Positions 26,888 to 32,591 of a DNA stretch of 32,591 bases are shown piece after piece. Within the stretch, counting starts at the first letter, position 1; each line of letters begins with the position of its first letter. This DNA is from Verrucomicrobiota bacterium (GTDB taxonomy: Bacteria > Verrucomicrobiota > Verrucomicrobiia > Opitutales > Opitutaceae): assembly GCA_963205455.1 (NCBI GenBank), contig CAUJJL010000049.1, positions 1 through 32,591 on the forward strand, written 5' to 3'. Below the pieces are notes generated by a model. It saw nothing but the letters and a program-made list of their open reading frames with translations, was not told where the DNA came from and did no database searches. Made by a program: the position numbers and the translations under genes.

Positions 26888-28585
26888 TCAGAGGAATGGC
26901 TCCGTCTCCGGCTGGACTGCCGCAACGCTGCCGAGCTCGCGGTCGAGCAGGGCACGGATCACCTTCAGAAGCGTGCTCAGGGTGAAAGGTTTTGGGAGAT
27001 GCGCCTGCGCACTCTGGTCGACCCATGGCAGCAGTTGGGGCGGATCGTGGTCGGCTGTGCTCAGGAGGCGAAGCCCGGAATTCCTGGCGAGGAGGCGGCG
27101 GACAAGCACCTCCGCGCCGGGCATGCGGCTGTCCAGGATTGCAAGTTCTATTGGCTGTGCGGGCGTGCTGGCGGCGGGAGCATCGCCGGGTGTTGCGCAG
27201 TCAATCACAGTGTAACCGTCCGAAGTCAGGATACCCGCGATCATTTTCCGCAGCACGCTGTCGCCTTCGACGATCAGGACGGACTCGCGTCCACCGGTTG
27301 AGGGAAGCGTCGACAGCACCGCGGGGCGCGCGCTTGCGGGTTCGTTCACTTCCGGGAGATAGATGTCGAACGTTGTTCCCACGCCAGGTGCGCTGTGGAC
27401 GGAGATGTAGCCCTTGTTCTGCTGCACAACCCCGTAGACCAGCGCAAGACCGAGGCCCGTGCCTTCGCCCTGGGGTTTTGTGGTGAAAAACGGTTCGAAG
27501 ATGTGCGCCTGAACATCCTCGTCCATGCCGCATCCGCTGTCGCTCACGGAAAGTTGCGCATACCGGCCGGGAGGAATGTCGATGTGCCGCAAGGTCAGGC
27601 CTGACTTCATCGCCCTGCCCGCGGTGCTTATCGTGACATGTCCGCCGGGGGATAGGGCATCGCGCGCATTCAGCGTGAGATTGAGCAGCACCTGCTGGAT
27701 CGCGGTGGGATCGACGCGCACGTTCCGGGTGTCGGGTGAAAGGGAAAGGTTGAGCTGGTGATACGGACGCAGCAGCCGACCGAGCAGATCGGCGTTGGCC
27801 TGGATGAGGTCGTTCAGGCTGATGACCTGCGGCTCAAGGGTCTGGCGGCGGCTGAATGCGAGCAATTGCCGGGTCAGGCTTGCGGCCTTCTGTCCCGCGG
27901 AATGGATCTCCGAGATTGTGCGTCTCGTATGTTCATCGTCCGTAAAGCGGTCGGCGAGGATCTCGGAATAGCCGTTGATCACGGAAAGCAGGTTGTTGAA
28001 GTCGTGTGCGACGCCTCCGGCGAGGCGGCTGACTGTGTCGATGCGCTGGGCGTGTCCGAGCGCCTCCTCGAGTCGGCGCTTTTCCGTGACATCGCGGTAG
28101 CTCGCCACGATGTGGGTGACGCGTCCTCGGCGGTTGCAGAGCGGACTTAGGAGCCAGGCTGCGAAGAGGGTGGATCCATCGCGGCGGGTAAGGTATCCTT
28201 CGGCTGAATACGTGCTGCCTGCGCGGGCCGAGCGAAACCAGCGGCGCTGACGGGTGAGTTCGGCCTTGTCGACGTGAAGAAAATCATGGGTGTGCGCAGT
28301 CAGCTCGGCTTCAGAATACCCGGTCATCGAGGCGATGCGCTCGTTTGCAAAGGTGATGCGCAATCCTGTGCGGCTCCAGAGGGCCGGGGCGATCAGGACG
28401 CCTTCCGGGAGCGAGCGTAGCGCCGCTGCAAGCAGGGTCGGAGGTGGATGGTGGCTGGCGGCGGCCCGGGGGCCGGACTGGCGGCTGCGGCGCGCGGATG
28501 CGGGGGGGGATTTTGAGCGCCGGGAAGTCGCGGCGTTGTTTTTTGCGGTGCGGGTCGCGGGGCTTTCGCTCGCGGGCAACGTCAT
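26888..28585 (-). CDS. Hybrid sensor histidine kinase (PAS-HisKA-HATPase-receiver)
   Basis: This is a 565-residue soluble kinase. The first 45 residues are a basic, Ser/Ala-rich disordered segment. PAS follows (about 58-168, [18 protein letters not shown] to [17 protein letters not shown]), then HisKA with phospho-His194 in [20 protein letters not shown] and HATPase ([44 protein letters not shown]). The C-terminal receiver (about 435-550) has Asp in [12 protein letters not shown] and Lys in AHLPKPFTL; its acidic pocket reads VEGD where an acidic pair is usual. The 5' end overlaps the pdxH stop (ATGA) and sixA follows. Confidence 0.92.
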   Translation of the reverse strand: MTLPASESPATRTAKNNAATSRRSKSPPASARRSRQSGPRAAASHHPPPTLLAAALRSLPEGVLIAPALWSRTGLRITFANERIASMTGYSEAELTAHTHDFLHVDKAELTRQRRWFRSARAGSTYSAEGYLTRRDGSTLFAAWLLSPLCNRRGRVTHIVASYRDVTEKRRLEEALGHAQRIDTVSRLAGGVAHDFNNLLSVINGYSEILADRFTDDEHTRRTISEIHSAGQKAASLTRQLLAFSRRQTLEPQVISLNDLIQANADLLGRLLRPYHQLNLSLSPDTRNVRVDPTAIQQVLLNLTLNARDALSPGGHVTISTAGRAMKSGLTLRHIDIPPGRYAQLSVSDSGCGMDEDVQAHIFEPFFTTKPQGEGTGLGLALVYGVVQQNKGYISVHSAPGVGTTFDIYLPEVNEPASARPAVLSTLPSTGGRESVLIVEGDSVLRKMIAGILTSDGYTVIDCATPGDAPAASTPAQPIELAILDSRMPGAEVLVRRLLARNSGLRLLSTADHDPPQLLPWVDQSAQAHLPKPFTLSTLLKVIRALLDRELGSVAAVQPETEPFL

Positions 28586-29223
28586 GGGGAGAGCCGTTCG
28601 ACAATCCAGTCACCGCCCGCCTTTTCCCGCCGGAAGCGAAGCCGGTCGTGGAGGCGGCTACGGCGGCCCTGCCAGAATTCCACGGCGTCTGGCAGGAGGC
28701 GGTATCCACCCCAGTTCGAAGGAAGTGGAACCTCCACACCCGCGTACTTTTCCTCCAGCGCCTTCATGCCGGCCTCAAGCGTCTCTCGATTCGGCACCAC
28801 GCTGCTCTGGCGGGAAACCCAGGCGCCGAGCTGGCTGGCGCGTGGTCGGGAATGAAAGTAGGCGGCACTCTCCTCGCGGCTGACCCGTGTGATCGAGCCT
28901 TCGACGATCACCTGGCGCTCCATCGCAATCCATGGAAACGTGAGCGAAGCCACCGGGTTGGCTTCAAGTTCGCGCCCCTTTCGACTTTCGTAGTTTGAGA
29001 AGAAGACAAAACCGCGGCCGTCCATTCCCTTGAGCAGAACCGTGCGCGTCGATGGGCGGCCCTCCCGGCTTGCCGTTGCCAGCACCATGGCATTCGGTTC
29101 GGGGATCTTCGCCGCCTCCGCTTCCTGGAACCATAGGTCGAACTGCCGAAATGGATCCCTGGCGAGATCCTTTTCCGCCAGGCCTGCAAGGCTGTAGTCC
29201 CTTCGAAGTTCCGCGAGTGACAT
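28582..29223 (-). CDS. pdxH: Pyridoxamine 5'-phosphate oxidase
   Basis: From ATG 29223 ([15 protein letters not shown]) the product has 213 residues, the normal PdxH length. Landmarks are the FMN-binding [57 protein letters not shown] and the C-terminal [20 protein letters not shown] with RLHDRLRF. It converts pyridoxine or pyridoxamine 5'-phosphate to pyridoxal phosphate, using FMN and O2. Its stop overlaps the start of the hybrid kinase. The frame is open to 29364, but the added residues are not conserved. Confidence 0.95.
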   Translation of the reverse strand: MSLAELRRDYSLAGLAEKDLARDPFRQFDLWFQEAEAAKIPEPNAMVLATASREGRPSTRTVLLKGMDGRGFVFFSNYESRKGRELEANPVASLTFPWIAMERQVIVEGSITRVSREESAAYFHSRPRASQLGAWVSRQSSVVPNRETLEAGMKALEEKYAGVEVPLPSNWGGYRLLPDAVEFWQGRRSRLHDRLRFRREKAGGDWIVERLSP

Positions 29224-29243
29224 CGTGATCAACCGTAGTGAAA

Positions 29244-29256
29244 CGCTCCGGGAGCG
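29244..29256. promoter_or_regulatory. 13-base inverted repeat upstream of pdxH
   Basis: CGCTCC-G-GGAGCG is a perfect dyad, 20 bases upstream of the pdxH start and in the 218-base gap shared with the divergent GH88-type gene. It may be an operator or an untranslated-leader hairpin. No other gene-like signal is seen in this gap. Confidence 0.35.
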
Positions 29257-29441
29257 CACGGAGAAAATGAAATCTGGGCACAAATCCCCGGGTGACGCAG
29301 GAAGGCGGGTCATGGATCGTGCCGTGGGTTTCCAGACAGCGACGAAGCCGTCCCGAATCAGCACAAAACCGTCTGCCTGCGGTTTCGACCTTGTTTCGCC
29401 TAGAGTCTGGAGGCACCCTTTGCGCTCAAACTCCCGCGCGC

Positions 29442-30851
29442 ATGAAGATCAACCTCAAGCTCACTCCCCAGTCATTGCAGAAAAAAGTCGGACGCGTCTT
29501 TGAACTCGCCGGAAAAAAGATCCGTGCGATCGATGCCTCCTGGGATCCTGCCAAAGGCACACCCGTCTTCACCGTGAAGGGAAAGTACACCTCGCGCGGA
29601 TGGACGGAGTGGACGCAGGGATTCCAGTTCGGCATGGCGTTCCTTCAGTACGACGCAACGGGCGATGAAAGCTTTCTCAAGCTCGGTCGGGAGAAGACCG
29701 TCAAGCTCATGGCATCGCATGTCTCTCATGTCGGCGTCCATGATCATGGATTCAACAATGTCTCGACGTACGGGAACCTTCGCCGCCTCCAGCTCGAGGG
29801 CCGCATTCCCGAGAATCGCGATGAACTGAATTTCTGTGAACTGGCGCTCAAGGTCTCGGGCGCGGTGCAGGCGGCGCGTCATGTTCCTACCGCGTACAAG
29901 ACACCCTGGTCGCCCGTCGGCGGCGCTGGTGTCGCCCCGAGCGGCTACGTCTATTCCTTCAACGGCCCGCAATCCCTCTTCGCCGACACGATCCGCTCCA
30001 TGCGGTCGCTGGTCGTGGCGCATCAGCTCGGTCATGCGTTGATGGGGGAGGGCGACAAACCCATCAATCTGCTGCATCGCGCGATCGAACACGCGGCCAC
30101 GACGGCGCGCTTCAACGTGTTTTTCGGTCGAGGGCGCGACAGCTATGATGTTCGCGGCCGGGTTGCCCATGAGTCGATCTTCAATCGCAACGACGGGCAG
30201 TTCCGGTGTCCCTCCAGCCAGCAGGGCTATTCGCCGTTCACGACCTGGACGCGCGGAGCTGCCTGGATCATCTGTGGTTTTGCTGAGCAGCTTGAGTTTC
30301 TCGACACGGTGCCGGGCACCTCGCTCGATGCGATGGGTGGGCGCCGGGCGGTGACCAATGTCTTCCTCGAAACCGCGCGCGCCACCTCGGACTATTACAT
30401 CGACGGCTATTCCGCGAGCGATGGCGTGCCCTATTGGGACAGCGCCGCGTTGAACACGCACAAGCTGGGCAACTTTGCGGCGCGTCCGGCGGATCCATTC
30501 AATCCACACGAACCGGTAGACAGCTCGGCTGCCGCGATCGCCGCGCAGGGCTTCATCCGTCTCGGCCTCTGGCTCGGCGGCAATGGAGAAAAGGCGGCGG
30601 GCCGCCGCTATCTGCAGGCGGGGCTGACCGTGGCGAACACGCTGTTTGACGAGCCCTACCTTTCGACGGATGCGAAGCACCAGGGGCTGCTGCTGCACAG
30701 CGTTTATCATCGTCCCAATGGCTGGGACTACGTTCCGAAGGGTCAGAAGGTTCCGTGCGGGGAGTCGTCCCTGTGGGGAGATTATCATGCGATGGAGCTG
30801 GCGCTCCTGCTCAAGCGACTTGCGGACGGAAAGTACTACACGTTCTTCTGA
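29442..30851 (+). CDS. GH88-type unsaturated glucuronyl hydrolase-like protein
   Basis: This 469-residue protein has an alpha/alpha-barrel glycosidase fold: [39 protein letters not shown] (Asp101, at the place of the first catalytic-site Asp of GH88), [18 protein letters not shown] (a second conserved Asp) and later [26 protein letters not shown] and [20 protein letters not shown]88 enzymes remove the unsaturated uronic acid left by polysaccharide lyases. No signal peptide is seen, so it should act in the cytoplasm on imported disaccharides. No lyase or transporter gene is adjacent. ATG 29442 is chosen; the frame is open to 29292. Confidence 0.85.
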   Translation: MKINLKLTPQSLQKKVGRVFELAGKKIRAIDASWDPAKGTPVFTVKGKYTSRGWTEWTQGFQFGMAFLQYDATGDESFLKLGREKTVKLMASHVSHVGVHDHGFNNVSTYGNLRRLQLEGRIPENRDELNFCELALKVSGAVQAARHVPTAYKTPWSPVGGAGVAPSGYVYSFNGPQSLFADTIRSMRSLVVAHQLGHALMGEGDKPINLLHRAIEHAATTARFNVFFGRGRDSYDVRGRVAHESIFNRNDGQFRCPSSQQGYSPFTTWTRGAAWIICGFAEQLEFLDTVPGTSLDAMGGRRAVTNVFLETARATSDYYIDGYSASDGVPYWDSAALNTHKLGNFAARPADPFNPHEPVDSSAAAIAAQGFIRLGLWLGGNGEKAAGRRYLQAGLTVANTLFDEPYLSTDAKHQGLLLHSVYHRPNGWDYVPKGQKVPCGESSLWGDYHAMELALLLKRLADGKYYTFF

Positions 30852-30918
30852 GTCGGCTTGCGGCTTTGAGGTTCAACCCCTGGAAGATTGGATAGAGGCC
30901 AGAAGGCGAGGTAAGGCG

Positions 30919-31167
30919 ATGTTCGACCACAATCGAAGCATTGTGGGCTCTGACCCTCAGCTTTCGGGGGGCATTTCACCGCCGCCAGATGACGCGATCC
31001 CAGTAGCGATGTACACGCCGGACTTTCGTCCGTTCAAGCCAGGCTCTCCATCGTCTTCCTCAGGCAGTCTCCACCACAAGATGCCCTTCAGTCGGTTGGC
31101 CGTCTCGCTGGCGCTAGTCCTATTTTTCACAGCGCTCATTGCCGTCTGGGCCTACCGTCACCGCTGA
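30919..31167 (+). CDS. Small tail-anchored membrane protein, unknown function
   Basis: An ATG at 30919 (with GAGG and AAGG upstream) starts an 82-residue protein beginning MFDHNRSIVGSDPQLSGG. The first two thirds are polar and rich in Pro and Ser (PPPDDAIP, PSSSSGS); the end is one hydrophobic helix, LAVSLALVLFFTALIAVWAY, closed by RHR. That predicts a C-terminal anchor with the polar part in the cytoplasm or periplasm. I do not recognise a family. The frame is open to 30646 upstream, where it is a shadow of the GH88-type gene. Confidence 0.5.
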   Translation: MFDHNRSIVGSDPQLSGGISPPPDDAIPVAMYTPDFRPFKPGSPSSSSGSLHHKMPFSRLAVSLALVLFFTALIAVWAYRHR

Positions 31168-31194
31168 TCAAACGGCAGGCCGCGAACAACTTTT

Positions 31195-31215
31195 CAGCTT
31201 TTCAGTGAAAAGCTG
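31195..31215. promoter_or_regulatory. Perfect hairpin or operator ahead of the BrnT-type gene
   Basis: CAGCTTTTC (31195-31203) and GAAAAGCTG (31207-31215) form a 9-base-pair stem with a 3-base loop. It lies 27 bases after the tail-anchored gene and about 100 before the BrnT start. It could be the operator of the toxin-antitoxin pair or a terminator of the gene upstream. Confidence 0.45.
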
Positions 31216-31314
31216 GGTTTCTCCAACCCGCCACGTCCGAGGCAAGCGGGCAAACTTTTGGCATCCTTGAAATCCGACGTTGACAATCAAATCTCCGTCG
31301 CTTTCCCTTTTTTC

Positions 31315-31599
31315 GTGCGATTCACGTGGGATCCACACAAAGAACAGCTTAACATCGCAAAACACGATGTCGACTTCACCAAGGCCTCGAAGGCTTTTGA
31401 CGACCCGCAAGCACGCATTGCCTTCGATTCAGTTCACAGCTCCACGGAGCTGCGCTGGTGGCTGATGGGCAAGGTGGATGGCAGGATCCTGCTCGTGCGC
31501 TATACGCACCGGCCCGACGGGATTATCCGGATCATCGGTGCGGGTTTTTGGAGCAAAGCGGAGAAAATTTATGCCAAAGAAAAAGCACGAAAAGGTTAA
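31315..31599 (+). CDS. brnT: BrnT-family (DUF497) toxin
   Basis: From GTG 31315 the product has 94 residues, the normal BrnT size. It begins MRFTWDPHKEQLNIAKHDVDF, the family signature (FxWDxxKxxxNxxKHxVxF), then KASKAFDDPQARIAF, the central LRWWLMGKVDGRILLVRYTHR and the end RIIGAGFWSKAEKIYAKEK. BrnT is a RelE-fold ribonuclease neutralised by the antitoxin encoded downstream. The usual RIISAR of the last strand reads RIIGAG here, so one conserved Arg is missing. The frame is open to TTG 31258. It overlaps the next gene by 29 bases. Confidence 0.78.
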   Translation: MRFTWDPHKEQLNIAKHDVDFTKASKAFDDPQARIAFDSVHSSTELRWWLMGKVDGRILLVRYTHRPDGIIRIIGAGFWSKAEKIYAKEKARKG

Positions 31600-31855
31600 C
31601 CCTCCAGTCTTCGACGAACGTGGTTATCAGGTGAACATCGAGGATATCAACGGCGAGAAATTGCCGGATTTGGAGGCATTGAACTGGCGGCCCTTGCATG
31701 GGGGATCGCGCCTAGGCGCGGGCCGCAAGCCATCGGGGCGCGTGCCGGTGACGCTGCGCCTGCGCCCTGCGGTGGCCAATCGGCTACGAGCGGTGGCGAA
31801 GAAGCAGGGTAAGACGCTCTCCGAACTCGCTGAGGAACGGCTGGCTGGAGTCTGA
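31571..31855 (+). CDS. Antitoxin of the BrnT-type pair
   Basis: ATG 31571, with GGAGA upstream, starts a 94-residue protein, MPKKKHEKVNPPVFDERGYQ. The middle has the basic HGGSRLGAGRKPSG segment; the end (VPVTLRLRPAVANRLRAVAK, KQGKTLSELAEERL) looks like a ribbon-helix-helix DNA-binding domain. The position, overlapping the brnT-like gene, makes it the partner antitoxin, as with BrnA. It lacks a clear BrnA N-terminus, so it may be a different antitoxin family joined to BrnT. Confidence 0.72.
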   Translation: MPKKKHEKVNPPVFDERGYQVNIEDINGEKLPDLEALNWRPLHGGSRLGAGRKPSGRVPVTLRLRPAVANRLRAVAKKQGKTLSELAEERLAGV

Positions 31856-31872
31856 CCCAGCGAAGGATCACA

Positions 31873-32106
31873 CTAATCGTCAACCTCCCGGCAATCCCAC
31901 AACTCCCCGCCCTCGGGACAGCTGGCCAGCAATGCCGCGCCCTGCGGGCTCAAGCCTTCGAGCTCGTACATCCGAGCGCGAATGTCTTTCGGAACCCCTT
32001 TGTCGGCGACGACGTATTCATGGGCGCGGTCATTCAGCGCATCCCACTCTTCGACGTTTTCTGCGGCGATCGTCACGCGTCCAAAGGACAAATCTCCGTC
32101 AGCCAT
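31873..32106 (-). CDS. Hypothetical acidic protein
   Basis: This 77-residue soluble protein, MADGDLSFGRVTIAAENVEE at the N-terminus, is acidic and contains no membrane segment. LSPQGAALLASCPEGGELWD near the end has two Cys in its last third. I recognise no family. It overlaps the upstream gene by 34 bases and is the last of three co-directional genes; its stop is 17 bases from the antitoxin stop. Confidence 0.6.
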   Translation of the reverse strand: MADGDLSFGRVTIAAENVEEWDALNDRAHEYVVADKGVPKDIRARMYELEGLSPQGAALLASCPEGGELWDCREVDD

Positions 32107-32387
32107 GAGTTTGAGGTGAAAACGGTGGTGATTGCCAAGTCGATCGCGGTGAACTCTTCGTCAGGCCAAAAATATAAGCCCTGCGAGTTACGGGCGGTAA
32201 CCTTGAATTGCGCCTGCAGATGAGCGTTCCCACCGTGTTTTACGATGTATTGCGTGTATGCCCGGGCCCATGACTCACGGAACCGCAAGGCCTCGGCGAA
32301 CACCGCAGGAGGGCGTTTCGACCACTTGCCGTGGACTTTTTTTCCGGCAGCGCCAGATTGGATCTCTTTGTAAGTCTGGGTTGCCAT
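32073..32387 (-). CDS. Hypothetical protein
   Basis: This protein has 104 residues from ATG 32387 (MATQTYKEIQSGAAGKKVHG). It is basic in the first half and has ARAYTQYIVKHGGNAHLQAQ and GLYFWPDEEFTAIDLAITTV. No known motif is evident. GAGAAAGA upstream is a fair ribosome binding site. It overlaps the next gene by 34 bases and starts 12 bases after the stop of the partial gene to its right, so the three are probably one operon. Confidence 0.6.
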   Translation of the reverse strand: MATQTYKEIQSGAAGKKVHGKWSKRPPAVFAEALRFRESWARAYTQYIVKHGGNAHLQAQFKVTARNSQGLYFWPDEEFTAIDLAITTVFTSNSWLTEICPLDA

Positions 32388-32399
32388 CACGATCTTTCT

Positions 32400-32591
32400 C
32401 TAAACCTCAAGCGGATCAGACTTCTCCGATGCAAAGACCCCGCGCAAGTCCAGCGCCGTTTCGCGCGCATCCTTGCGATGCAGTGTCAAATGGGGTAGGG
32501 TGCTATTGAATGTGCCCATTGGTGGCGAAAGCCGATGATGGGCCATCAACGGAGGCTCACCTTGACCGAACGCATCTTCTACGAATCCCAC
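32400..32591 (-). CDS. Hypothetical protein, partial at the right edge
   Basis: The frame enters from the right edge and gives at least 63 C-terminal residues, ending in GVFASEKSDPLEV. It contains EPPLMAHHRLSPPMGTFNST and HLTLHRKDARETALDLRG. The true start may lie outside the window, since the first visible codon is only a possible GTG. No family is recognised. It is first of the three minus-strand genes at this end. Confidence 0.45.
   Translation of the reverse strand: MGFVEDAFGQGEPPLMAHHRLSPPMGTFNSTLPHLTLHRKDARETALDLRGVFASEKSDPLEV

Overview
The window is about 32.6 kb of GC-rich bacterial chromosome (no counts were computed) with dense, frequently overlapping genes. The fused cbb3 oxidase gene ccoNO, a very short one-haem CcoP, the DUF2934 protein, the PocR-AraC regulator and the general gene style suggest a Verrucomicrobiota bacterium of the Opitutaceae type. 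This placement is inference from gene content, not a database match. I saw no rRNA, tRNA, CRISPR array, prophage or insertion sequence.

Layout. 1-4387 (minus): a high-affinity cbb3 cytochrome oxidase operon (DUF2934 protein, small CcoS-like membrane protein, ccoNO fusion, ccoQ, ccoP, ccoG running off the left edge). A PocR-AraC regulator lies directly upstream on the same strand. 5566-9010 (plus): four consecutive two-component genes (PAS histidine kinase, single-domain receiver, receiver-kinase fusion, NarL-type regulator). 9035-12483 (minus): a fadR-type regulator with glcD and glcF. 12486-13532 (plus): a chorismatase. 13569-18935 (minus): a tightly overlapping operon of acyltransferase, family 2 glycosyltransferase, MMPL/RND exporter and AMP-dependent ligase. 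19045-21140 (plus): deoxyribonucleotidase-like protein, PAP2 phosphatase and NodB-type deacetylase. 21194-23632: a double thioredoxin-fold exported protein divergent from a two-haem membrane cytochrome c. 23961-25931: lipoyl-ligase-family protein divergent from a class I aminotransferase. 25962-26388: VapB-like antitoxin with a decayed PIN toxin. 26348-29223 (minus): pdxH, hybrid kinase and sixA operon. 29442-30851 (plus): GH88-type hydrolase. The right end holds a small tail-anchored protein, a BrnT/antitoxin pair and three unknown minus-strand genes.

The most interesting reading is that the chorismatase and the ligase-exporter-glycosyltransferase-acyltransferase operon together form part of an aryl-polyene or xanthomonadin-like pigment/lipid pathway. 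The chorismatase would make a hydroxybenzoate, the ligase would activate it, and the other proteins would attach and export the product. The ketosynthase, carrier-protein and ketoreductase genes expected for such a pathway are not in this window. The fadR/chorismatase boundary carries a clear GntR-type operator, so glycolate oxidation and hydroxybenzoate production may share a regulator. Intergenic DNA also holds a degenerate 7-base tandem repeat seen at two distant sites, and a 50-base nested dyad at the start of the signalling cluster.
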